This document shows positions 1 through 6,759 of a stretch of DNA of 13,354 nucleotides, one piece after another. The stretch lies in the NCBI GenBank assembly GCA_002423545.1, contig DIWP01000049.1, positions 1-13,354 of the forward strand, written 5' to 3'. The position numbers and the translations under genes were made by a program. The notes under the pieces were generated by a model. It did no database searches. It saw only the letters and a program-made list of their open reading frames with translations, and was not told the origin of the DNA. Position 1 is the stretch's first letter, and each line of letters starts with the position of its first letter. The stretch comes from Thermoleophilia bacterium UBA6103 (GTDB lineage: Bacteria; Actinomycetota; Thermoleophilia; UBA2241).

Positions 1-13
1 TGTTCGGCTTGGC

Positions 14-2380
14 GTGGTGCGCGCACTCGCGTATCTCGTGGTCACCGGCGTCGCCGGCGCGGCCTCGCTCGCGGTAACCGCTGCGGCGTCGAGACGCCGG
101 CACGTTCCCGGAGTCCGGTACCTCGCAGCCATGATGGCCGGCGCCGCGATCTGGTGCGTCGCCGTGCTCGGCGAAGTCATGAGCAGCACCCTCGCCGGCA
201 CGGCTTTCTGGGCCCAGCTGGAATATCTCGGCGTGGCAACGGTGCCGCCGAGCTGGCTGCTCTTCTCACTCACCTTCACCGGGCGTCTGTCCCCGGAATC
301 GCGGTCCTGGATCGCGGCCGCCTACGCCGTGCCGGTGGTGACGATCGTCCTCGTCTTCCTGAGTCCCGATGTCCCGCTGCTGTGGTCATCGATTGACGCG
401 ACGGCAAACGACGTTCGCGGCCCCCTGGCCGTCGAGCATGGGCCCTGGTTCTGGGTCCAGGCGACATATGCCTACGCATGCCTGGGCGTCGGCTCCGTCG
501 TCCTGCTCACCACGGTCCTGCGACGCTCACCGACGCTCACCGGCCGGATGGTGTTGATCGTCATCGCAGTGGCACTGCCGTGGCTCGCGAACCTGCTGTC
601 GATCCTGCGACTGGTGCCCCTCGAGGGCTACGACCTGACGCCTCCGGCCATCGCCCTCAGCGGCCTGCTCGTCGGCGTCGGCCTCGTCCGCCTGCGGATC
701 CTCGACACCCACCCCGGGCTGGTCACCGCCGCCCGTGATGCCGTCATCGAGAGCATGCGCGACGGCGTCCTGGTCCTCGACGTGCGCGGCAGGATCCTCT
801 CGACGAACACCGTCGCTCTGGAGCTCCTCGGCGACAAGGAGGCCGTCGTCGGTCATGACCTGGAGTACCTGCTGGAGCGGCAGCCTCGTGACACCGGCCG
901 ACCTCCATCTCTTGCCGACATGGTGCAGCGCGGGGCTCTGGAGGTGACTGTGAGCGACCGCGCGGGGATGACACGCTTCATCGAGTTGCTGGCAGCGCCG
1001 CTGACGGCCGACTCTCGAACGGCCGGGTACGTGGTGACGCTGCGGGATGTCAGCGAGCGCAGGCATCTCGAAGACAAGCTTCGCCATCGCGCCCTGCACG
1101 ACGGCCTCACAGAGCTTCCCAACCGGATGCTCCTCCACGAACACATCGAGAAGCTGCTGGCCCTGCGACGGCGCAGGAGCGGGCAACTGGCACTGCTGAT
1201 CATCGACCTCGACAATTTCAAGCACGTCAATGACACCTACGGTCATGAGACCGGCGACAAGCTCCTGCGCGCGATGGGTCAGCGGCTTGCCGAGGCAGTG
1301 CGAGGCAGCGACGTCGTCGCCCGACTCGGCGGCGACGAGTTCTCCGTCATCCTCCCCGACTGCGGCGCCGAGGACGCCGTCGATCTGGCCATGAAGCTCC
1401 GGGACAGACTCGTCGAGGACGTCGACCTCGAGCCCCCGCGGGTGGCCGTGTCCAGCAGCATCGGCGTCGCGGTGAGTCCCACTCACGGTGAGGACGCCGG
1501 CACCCTCCTGCGACATGCCGACGTAGCGCTGTACCAGGCCAAGGGAAGCTCGCAGGGCGTGTCGATGTACTGCGCCGAAAGCGACCCCAACAGCCCTGAG
1601 CAACTGCAACTGATCAAGGACCTCCGCACCGCCGTGGCCGTCGGTGCCCTGACCCTCCACTACCAGCCTCTTCTTGATCTGACCACGGAGCGCGTACACA
1701 GGCTGGAGGCACTCGTGCGCTGGCCGCTGTCGGACGGCACCCTGTTGCCCGCCGGCGACTTCATCCCCATGGCCGAGCAGAACGGCCTCGTCTCGGAGAT
1801 CACGGCCTGGGTGCTCATGAAGGCCCTGAGGCAGCGTCGGGCGTGGGCGAACGCAGGTATGGAGCTCGACGTAGCGCTCAATCTCTCGGCGATCGACCTT
1901 CGCGACTCGGCCCTGGTCGACCGCGTCACCCGGATCCTCAGGGACTGTCGTGTGGCACCGCAGCACCTCTGGCTCGAGGTGACTGAGACGGCCGTCATGA
2001 GCGATCCCAAACGCGCGCGGCGCGTCCTGGCCTCGCTGAGCGGCATCGGAGTGCATTTGGCGATCGACGACTTCGGCGTCGGCCATTCATCGCTCCACTA
2101 CGTGCGTACACTGCCGGCCGGCGACCTGAAGATCGACCGCTCCTTCGTACAGCACATGGACGTCGAGCCACGCGACGCCGCCATCGTCCGCGCAGCGGTG
2201 TCGTTGGCACACGATCTCTCGCTCACGGTGACAGCGGAGGGCATCGAAGATGAGGCCGTGCTGGCATGCGCCCGCGAGATCGGCTGCGACCACGCTCAGG
2301 GTCGCTACATAGCCGAGCCGATGCCGGCGGACGAGGTGCTCGACTGGATCCTGACGCGCACGGAGACGGCGAGTGGATGA
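14..2380 (+). CDS. Membrane-bound 7TM-PAS-GGDEF-EAL cyclic-di-GMP synthase/phosphodiesterase
   Basis: Signalling protein of 788 residues that may make and degrade cyclic di-GMP at the membrane. Residues about 5-225 are hydrophobic helices resembling the histidine-kinase N-terminal 7TM sensor region (LEYLGVATVPPSWLLFSL, then HGPWFWVQ). A PAS-like domain follows at about 240-345. The GGDEF domain (about 350-515) has an intact GGDEF at 439-443 and an RxxD inhibitory site (RGSD, 430-433) exactly five residues before it. The EAL domain (about 535-785) keeps EAL at 565-567, NLS, the glutamate of LEVTET, DDFGVG at 685-690, K706 in DLKID, E742 in AEGIED and the glutamine of HAQG, so both active sites look complete. 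The GTG at 14 is the first possible start inside the window, but the frame is open to the left edge, so the true start may lie upstream. The sensed signal is unknown. Confidence 0.93.
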   Translation: MVRALAYLVVTGVAGAASLAVTAAASRRRHVPGVRYLAAMMAGAAIWCVAVLGEVMSSTLAGTAFWAQLEYLGVATVPPSWLLFSLTFTGRLSPESRSWIAAAYAVPVVTIVLVFLSPDVPLLWSSIDATANDVRGPLAVEHGPWFWVQATYAYACLGVGSVVLLTTVLRRSPTLTGRMVLIVIAVALPWLANLLSILRLVPLEGYDLTPPAIALSGLLVGVGLVRLRILDTHPGLVTAARDAVIESMRDGVLVLDVRGRILSTNTVALELLGDKEAVVGHDLEYLLERQPRDTGRPPSLADMVQRGALEVTVSDRAGMTRFIELLAAPLTADSRTAGYVVTLRDVSERRHLEDKLRHRALHDGLTELPNRMLLHEHIEKLLALRRRRSGQLALLIIDLDNFKHVNDTYGHETGDKLLRAMGQRLAEAVRGSDVVARLGGDEFSVILPDCGAEDAVDLAMKLRDRLVEDVDLEPPRVAVSSSIGVAVSPTHGEDAGTLLRHADVALYQAKGSSQGVSMYCAESDPNSPEQLQLIKDLRTAVAVGALTLHYQPLLDLTTERVHRLEALVRWPLSDGTLLPAGDFIPMAEQNGLVSEITAWVLMKALRQRRAWANAGMELDVALNLSAIDLRDSALVDRVTRILRDCRVAPQHLWLEVTETAVMSDPKRARRVLASLSGIGVHLAIDDFGVGHSSLHYVRTLPAGDLKIDRSFVQHMDVEPRDAAIVRAAVSLAHDLSLTVTAEGIEDEAVLACAREIGCDHAQGRYIAEPMPADEVLDWILTRTETASG

Positions 2381-2424
2381 TCGGGGCGTAGCGGGACTGA
2401 GTGGCGCCCCTCGGCCCGAACCCC

Positions 2425-2430
2425 TACACT
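2425..2430 (+). promoter_or_regulatory. Putative -10 element for leaderless lgt transcript
   Basis: TACACT matches the actinobacterial TANNNT -10 consensus and lies six nucleotides before the ATG at 2437, so transcription would start at or next to the start codon. I see no good Shine-Dalgarno sequence before that ATG, and no convincing -35 element 16-18 nt upstream. This is inferred from motif spacing only. Confidence 0.5.
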
Positions 2431-2436
2431 TGTCCC

Positions 2437-3234
2437 ATGTACCCGGTCCTCTTCCGTATCGGCGACTTCACCTTCTACAGCTTCGGCCTCATGCTGGCGC
2501 TGTCGATCATCGTCCCGGCCCTGTTTGTCTGCCGGCCGCTGCTCAAGCGCCACCACGTCCCCCCGGACTTCATCTACGAGGCCATCATCACCACAGCCGT
2601 CGGCGGCATAGTCGTGGCCCGCATCTGGTACATGCTCGAGCACTGGAGCGAGACGGTGAACGACTTCTGGGGCGTCGTCTTCACCGGTGAGGGCTTCACC
2701 TGGTACGGCGGCCTTCTCGGTGGCGTGGGCCTCACGATGCTGCTCTGCCTCTGGCGCAAGGTGCCGCTCGGCCTGCTGTTCAATATCGCGGCCCCGGGCC
2801 TGGCGATCGGCTACGCCATCGGCCGCATCGGTTGCCAGCTCGCCGGCGACGGCGACTACGGCAAGCCCAGCGACCTGCCCTGGGCGATGGGCTATCCCAA
2901 CGGGACGGTGCCGACGCCGCCCGGCGTCGAGGTCCATCCGACGCCGGTCTACGAGACGCTGACCATGTTCTTCGTCTTCCTGGTGCTCTACTGGCTGGCC
3001 AAGAAGGCGCAGCCCGGCTGGTACGTCTTCGGCTGGTACCTGATCCTCAGTGGCGCCGAGCGCTTCCTGGTCGAGTTCATCCGCATCAACGACATCTGGT
3101 TCGCCGGCCTCACGCAACCACAGTGGGTGGCCATCGCGAGCGTGGTGCTGGGTGTCACGCTCGTCCTCGTCACGCGGGGCCGACAGCCGGTGCGGTACAC
3201 GCCGCCTCCCAAGCTGGAGGAGGCCAAAGCATAG
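2437..3234 (+). CDS. lgt: Prolipoprotein diacylglyceryl transferase
   Basis: Integral membrane enzyme (265 residues) that moves diacylglycerol from phosphatidylglycerol to the lipobox cysteine of prolipoproteins, the first step of lipoprotein maturation. The N-terminus MYPVLFRIGDFTFYSFGLML matches the family's usual opening, so I chose ATG 2437 over the in-frame GTG at 2401, which would add twelve unconserved residues. Other family marks are WYGGLLGG, GRIG with R130, HPTPVYE and RFLVEFIR near the C-terminus, and about seven hydrophobic helices. The signature normally written RxGNFxNxE reads RIGCQLAGDGDYG here, so cysteine 133 replaces the usual asparagine. I recall this GDGDYG variant from some other lineages, so the protein is probably active. 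It starts 56 nt after the GGDEF/EAL gene and probably has its own promoter. Confidence 0.95.
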   Translation: MYPVLFRIGDFTFYSFGLMLALSIIVPALFVCRPLLKRHHVPPDFIYEAIITTAVGGIVVARIWYMLEHWSETVNDFWGVVFTGEGFTWYGGLLGGVGLTMLLCLWRKVPLGLLFNIAAPGLAIGYAIGRIGCQLAGDGDYGKPSDLPWAMGYPNGTVPTPPGVEVHPTPVYETLTMFFVFLVLYWLAKKAQPGWYVFGWYLILSGAERFLVEFIRINDIWFAGLTQPQWVAIASVVLGVTLVLVTRGRQPVRYTPPPKLEEAKA

Positions 3235-3246
3235 GCACCCTCCCGC

Positions 3247-3275
3247 TTGACACCGGCACACGCACCACGTAAGAA
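3247..3275 (+). promoter_or_regulatory. Putative sigma-70 type promoter upstream of the PLP enzyme gene
   Basis: A perfect TTGACA (3247-3252) is followed by a 17-nt spacer and TAAGAA (3270-3275), which keeps the TA of TANNNT but not the final T. It begins 12 nt after the lgt stop, in the only sizeable gap of the plus-strand genes. A start site about seven nucleotides downstream would fall on the ATG at 3283. The -35 match and spacing are good and the -10 is weak. Confidence 0.4.
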
Positions 3276-3282
3276 CGGTCGC

Positions 3283-3339
3283 ATGTGCACCTTCCTGCAT
3301 CGCACCCTGCTCTTCCGCGCGCGCGTGGCGGCCACATAG
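3283..3339 (+). CDS. Possible 18-residue leader peptide
   Basis: A short open frame, MCTFLHRTLLFRARVAAT followed by TAG, starts seven nucleotides after the putative -10 element, where a leaderless transcript would begin. It ends 145 nt before the start of the cysteine-desulfurase-like gene. The second codon is cysteine, and several arginine and leucine codons follow. Actinobacteria are known to use short leaderless upstream frames, some cysteine-rich, to regulate sulfur genes, which makes a regulatory role conceivable. One cysteine codon is weak support, and a frame this short can arise by chance. Confidence 0.25.
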   Translation: MCTFLHRTLLFRARVAAT

Positions 3340-3484
3340 TCTGCGCGCCGGTCTGCTCGCCGGCCGTGTGCTGCGCCAAGCCTGCACCACGACCGGCCTG
3401 TTTCCCGCACACGCGTCACCGCCCGCCCGACACGGCACACACCGACTCCCGGCGACGCGGCCACAGGAAAGGCGGTCAGCATCC

Positions 3485-4723
3485 ATGAAGAAGTTCGATG
3501 TCGACTACGTCCGCGCCCAGTTCCCGGCCCTCGACCGGGTCGTGGACGGTCACCCGGTCGCCTACCTCGACGGACCGGGCGGCACGCAGGTGCCGCAGCG
3601 AGTCGTGGACGCCGTCGCCGACTACCTCCTGCACCACGACTGCAACATCCACGGCGCCTTCGCCACCAGCGAAGAGACCGACGCCATCATCGACGGAGCC
3701 CGGACGGCGCTGGCCGACTTCCTCGGCACCGTCCCGTCCGCGCTGAGCTTCGGCGCCAACATGACGACGCTGACCATCCTCATGGCGCAGTCGCTGGTGC
3801 GCGACTGGTCGCCCGGCGACGAGGTCGTGATCTCGGCCCTCGACCACGAAGCCGACCGGGGGCCGTGGCTGCACCTCGAGGAGCGCGGCATCATCGTCCG
3901 CGAGGTGCCGGTCGACATCGAGACCGCGACCCTCGACTGGGACGCCTTCGAGCGCCTGGTCGGCGAACGGACGCGGCTGGTGGCGATCGGCTATGCCTCC
4001 AACGCCGTCGGCACCGTCAACGACGTCTCCCGAGCGGCGGCGCTGGCGCACTCGGTCGGCGCCCTCTGCTACGTCGACGCCGTCCACTACGCCCTGCACG
4101 GCGCCATCGACGTCGACGCCATCGGCTGCGACCTGCTCGTCTGCTCGCCGTACAAGTTCTTCGGCCCGCACATCGGCGTGCTGTACGTGGAGCCCTCGGC
4201 CGGCGAGCGGATCCGGCCGCTGAAGCTCAGCACGCAGGAAGAAGCGCCACCGTGCCGCTACGAGACCGGCACGCTCTGCCATGAGGGCATCGCCGGCGTT
4301 GCCGAGGCGGTCGAGTTCATCGCCGACCTCGGCCGTCATCACGCCGCCGAGGGCGCTGCCCTCGACCGCCGCACCGCGATCGTCGCCGGCATGGACGCCA
4401 TGGAGGCTTACGAGCAGCCGCTCGCCCAGCGGCTCATCGAGGGGCTCGCCGAGGTCCCCGGCCTGCGCATCTACGGCCCGCCGGCCGGACATCCGCGCAC
4501 CTCGACGGTCTCGTTCACGCTCGACTCGATGCCGGCGCCGCAGATCGCCCGCCGGCTCGGCCGGCAGGGCCTCTTCGTCTGGGACGGAGACTTCTACGCG
4601 GCCCGCTTCGTCGAGCTGGCCGGCCTGGCCGACAGCGGCGGGCTGCTCCGCATGGGCCTCTGTCCGTACAACACCGCCGCCGAGGTCGAACGCACCATCG
4701 CCGCGGTCCGCGCGCTGGCCTGA
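3485..4723 (+). CDS. Class V aminotransferase, cysteine-desulfurase-like PLP enzyme
   Basis: A 412-residue fold-type I PLP enzyme resembling the 'cysteine desulfurase-like protein' group rather than true SufS/IscS. The PLP lysine is K224 in CSPYKFFGPHIG, with D198 and H201 in YVDAVHYALHG holding the cofactor, and LDHEADRGPW is the usual substrate-domain motif. Where SufS/IscS have the sulfur-accepting cysteine loop, this protein has WDGDFYA with no cysteine, so desulfurase activity is doubtful and the substrate is unknown. The C-terminus GLCPYNTAAEVERTI matches the group's ending (typically GLVHYNT). I chose ATG 3485 because the family's FDVDYVRAQFPAL opening starts there and a purine-rich site precedes it; upstream in-frame codons look non-coding. 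It is followed after 41 nt by a homoserine-dehydrogenase-like gene, probably in one transcript. Confidence 0.88.
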   Translation: MKKFDVDYVRAQFPALDRVVDGHPVAYLDGPGGTQVPQRVVDAVADYLLHHDCNIHGAFATSEETDAIIDGARTALADFLGTVPSALSFGANMTTLTILMAQSLVRDWSPGDEVVISALDHEADRGPWLHLEERGIIVREVPVDIETATLDWDAFERLVGERTRLVAIGYASNAVGTVNDVSRAAALAHSVGALCYVDAVHYALHGAIDVDAIGCDLLVCSPYKFFGPHIGVLYVEPSAGERIRPLKLSTQEEAPPCRYETGTLCHEGIAGVAEAVEFIADLGRHHAAEGAALDRRTAIVAGMDAMEAYEQPLAQRLIEGLAEVPGLRIYGPPAGHPRTSTVSFTLDSMPAPQIARRLGRQGLFVWDGDFYAARFVELAGLADSGGLLRMGLCPYNTAAEVERTIAAVRALA

Positions 4724-4764
4724 CCCGAGGCGCTCGCCGACCGTCGCACCCACAGGGGGTACCG

Positions 4765-5802
4765 ATGACACGCCCGACAGCGCCACACATCCTCGACGTC
4801 AAGCTCTGCATGCTCGGCTTCGGCAGTGTCGGCAGGACGTTCCTCGCCATGCTCCGCGACACCGAAGAGCGGCTGGCACGCGAGCACGGCCTGCGCTTCC
4901 TGATCTGCGGGATCTCGACCCGCCACAGCGGCTTCCTCGACGCGACCGGCATGACGGCCGGCGACCTGCTCGGCATCGTGCATGTTGGCCGCGACGACCT
5001 CTGTGGCCCGGCGGTCCCGGCAGAAGAGCTCATCGAGACGTGCGGCGCCGATGCGCTCATCGAGGCCACCGTCCTGACGCCGGGCGGACAGCCGGCCGCG
5101 GAGCACATCGAGGCGGCCTTCCGGCACGGCATGGACGTCGTGACGGTGAACAAGGGACCGGTCGCCTGGCACTTCGACCACCTGCGCCGAAAAGCAGAAC
5201 GGAACGGGCGGCGCTGGCGCTTTGAGGGCACCGTCGCCGACGGCATGCCGGTCTTCGACCTCGTCGAGAACTGCCTGCGCAGCTGCAGGATCCACGGCTT
5301 CGAGGGGATCCTCAACGCAACCACCAACTTCATCCTCGAGGCCCTCGGCGACGGCCGTTCCTTCGACGATGCCGTCGCTCACGCCCAGCGCGAGGGCTTC
5401 GCCGAGGCCGATCCATCCCACGATATCGACGGCCTCGACGCCGCCTGCAAGGTCGCCTGCCTGGCGAACGTCGTCCTCGGCGCGGCGATCACACCCGACG
5501 ACGTGCCCCGCGACAGCGTTCGCGACGTGACCCCGGAGCAGGTGACCGCCGCCCGCGCTGCCGGCCGGCGCCTCTGCGTGGTCGCCGGCGGACGCCTCGA
5601 CGATGACGGCGTCCACACCGGGGTGCGCCTCACCGAGCTGCCGCTCGATCACCCGCTCACCACCATCCACGGGTCGGCACTCGGCCTCATCCTGCACACC
5701 GACCTCATGGGTGACGTGTTCACCGCCGAGCTGCACGGCGAGGTCCAGCAGACCGCCTACGCGGTACTTGCCGATCTGCTCGCGCTATACGGCCGCCACT
5801 GA
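4765..5802 (+). CDS. Short homoserine dehydrogenase (no ACT domain)
   Basis: A 345-residue NAD(P)-dependent dehydrogenase of the homoserine dehydrogenase family, which interconverts aspartate semialdehyde and homoserine on the way to threonine and methionine. The Rossmann motif is GFGSVG (18-23). VTVNKGP supplies K130, and EADPSHDIDGLDAACK supplies E214, D225 and K229 with the same spacing as the yeast catalytic residues E208, D219 and K223. GILNATTNFIL is the usual dimerisation/catalytic-domain motif. The protein ends right after the catalytic domain, so there is no C-terminal ACT domain and probably no threonine feedback through one. AGGGGG at 4754-4759, five nucleotides before the ATG, fixes the start. 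No thrB, thrC or lysC is adjacent, and the partner is the PLP enzyme gene, so a related semialdehyde or keto-acid substrate is possible. Confidence 0.88.
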   Translation: MTRPTAPHILDVKLCMLGFGSVGRTFLAMLRDTEERLAREHGLRFLICGISTRHSGFLDATGMTAGDLLGIVHVGRDDLCGPAVPAEELIETCGADALIEATVLTPGGQPAAEHIEAAFRHGMDVVTVNKGPVAWHFDHLRRKAERNGRRWRFEGTVADGMPVFDLVENCLRSCRIHGFEGILNATTNFILEALGDGRSFDDAVAHAQREGFAEADPSHDIDGLDAACKVACLANVVLGAAITPDDVPRDSVRDVTPEQVTAARAAGRRLCVVAGGRLDDDGVHTGVRLTELPLDHPLTTIHGSALGLILHTDLMGDVFTAELHGEVQQTAYAVLADLLALYGRH

Positions 5803-5821
5803 TCTGGAGCTGGACGAATGG

Positions 5822-6619
5822 TCAGCGACCGCCAAGACCACGATTCTGGCGAAAGGCGGGAAGACGCCTTTGTCCCCGCTTAGGCTGTGTTGGACTCCGA
5901 CGCATCAGGTTCTTGGCCATTTTGGGGGCTTCGGCTGCGTCCTCTCCGTAGCCGTCGGCGCCCACCGCGCGCGCCCAGTCCGCTGAACACGCCGGCCCTC
6001 CGACAATCACTTTCGCTCTCGACTTCCGCTGCTTGACGGCCTCGATGACTCTGGCAAGCTCAGGCAGAGATGACCGCATGGTCGCGCTGAGTGCGATGAC
6101 GTCCGCGTTGACCTTTGCCGCTATCTGCAGAATGGCATCTGGTCGTGCATGACGGCCAACGTCTCTCACTGCGAAGCCGCCCTCGATCAGGTAGGCCCCG
6201 ACAAGAAGGTTGCCGGCATCGTGGGGCTCTTGTTCGGTCGTCGCAGTCACGACGAGTCCTCTGTGCTTGCAGCCCTCTTCTCCCAGCTCATGTGCGAGGG
6301 CCATCACCGCTGCTTTCGCGGTGCTCGAACTCGCAACGAATGCGGACAACGACAGCGAGCCGGCCAGTAGATCGCTCCTCGCCTTCTCCATGGGCAGGAT
6401 CAGTCCATCTCTAAGGAAGAACTTCGTGTTGAGGCCACTGGCCACGACTTCCCTTGCTGCTGCCGCGGCCTCGGCCACGGTGCCTCGTCGGATGGCGACC
6501 ACCTCGCGGTGCGTGACTCGCCGAAGGCGTTCGCTTTGCTCGATAGCCCGCGCCATTGCCCACACACTGGCATGCATATCGACGGCCTCCGCTACTGTGC
6601 ACCAGTGTCGTCCAGTCAT
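5822..6619 (-). CDS. Corrinoid (B12)-binding methyltransferase-type protein, divergent
   Basis: A 265-residue protein resembling the corrinoid carrier subunits of methylamine/methanol-type methyltransferase systems, which shuttle a methyl group on cobalamin. Residues about 40-118 look like the helical cap domain (SGLNTKFFLRDGLILPMEKA), and about 119-240 like the Rossmann-type B12 domain. The cobalt-ligand motif DxHxxG reads EPHDAG: H133 and G136 are kept, while aspartate is replaced by E131 and the usual GDxHDIGKN context is degraded. LSATM (177-181), VGGPA (206-210) and ADGYGEDAAEA match the family. Residues about 240-265 are a basic tail beyond the usual end, and its codons run through a terminator-like hairpin. 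No methyltransferase or reactivase gene is nearby. The start at 6619 overlaps the upstream short frame by ATGA but has no good ribosome site. It may be functional, or decaying. Confidence 0.7.
   Translation of the reverse strand: MTGRHWCTVAEAVDMHASVWAMARAIEQSERLRRVTHREVVAIRRGTVAEAAAAAREVVASGLNTKFFLRDGLILPMEKARSDLLAGSLSLSAFVASSSTAKAAVMALAHELGEEGCKHRGLVVTATTEQEPHDAGNLLVGAYLIEGGFAVRDVGRHARPDAILQIAAKVNADVIALSATMRSSLPELARVIEAVKQRKSRAKVIVGGPACSADWARAVGADGYGEDAAEAPKMAKNLMRRSPTQPKRGQRRLPAFRQNRGLGGR
5852..5871. terminator. Terminator-like hairpin between convergent genes
   Basis: AAAGGCG and CGCCTTT form a perfect 7-bp stem around a six-base loop. Flanking A and T tracts make it usable from both strands. 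It lies 50 nt after the homoserine dehydrogenase stop, but inside the C-terminal codons of the opposing corrinoid-protein gene. The T tract is only three bases long, so termination strength is uncertain. Confidence 0.4.
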
Positions 6620-6756
6620 CCTGAAGTGAGGCTGAGCACCGGCAGATCGCTGACGATTCCGACTAGAAGATCAGCGCGGCGGGCGACACGCCCAGCGTGG
6701 AACCTTCGCGCCTCGATGCGACTCGCGATTGTGGCATCACGCCCGAAGCTCACCAT
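6616..6756 (-). CDS. Short open frame, 46 residues, unknown
   Basis: This frame starts with ATG one codon after the stop of the succinyl-CoA-synthetase fragment, in the same reading frame, and ends with a TGA that overlaps the ATG of the corrinoid gene (ATGA). The protein, starting MVSFGRDATIASRIEARRFH, is arginine-rich, and I recognise no domain. The overlap could mean translational coupling, or the frame could be what is left of a deleted gene. It may also be chance in GC-rich DNA. Confidence 0.2.
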   Translation of the reverse strand: MVSFGRDATIASRIEARRFHAGRVARRADLLVGIVSDLPVLSLTSG

Positions 6757-6759
6757 GGC

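Larger units (their letters stand above)
3235..3484. other. 250-nt intergenic region, lgt to PLP enzyme gene
   Basis: Apart from the promoter-like element and the small frame listed separately, I see no conserved riboswitch or T-box motif, no tRNA, and only short GC-rich inverted repeats such as GCCGG/CCGGC around 3347-3364. AGGAAAGG at 3465-3472 is the probable ribosome binding site for the ATG at 3485, although the 12-nt spacing is long. Confidence 0.5.

Noticed and set aside
527..2086. Long open frame antisense to the GGDEF/EAL gene
   Set aside because: The plus-strand frame contains all the domain motifs. The antisense product has low-complexity composition and no recognisable domain, as expected in GC-rich DNA.
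3368..3484. Longer N-terminus for the PLP enzyme
   Set aside because: The 39 additional residues are unlike the family, and the conserved opening and a purine-rich ribosome site both point to ATG 3485.
2305..3486. Long open frame antisense to lgt
   Set aside because: lgt on the plus strand has clear family motifs; the antisense product is arginine/alanine/glutamine-rich with no domain.
3476..4786. Long open frame antisense to the PLP enzyme gene
   Set aside because: It mirrors the coding frame of a well-supported enzyme and has a repetitive composition of glycine, aspartate, valine and arginine.
4594..5736. Long open frame antisense to the homoserine dehydrogenase gene
   Set aside because: The dehydrogenase carries catalytic residues with the correct spacing; the antisense product has no recognisable motif.
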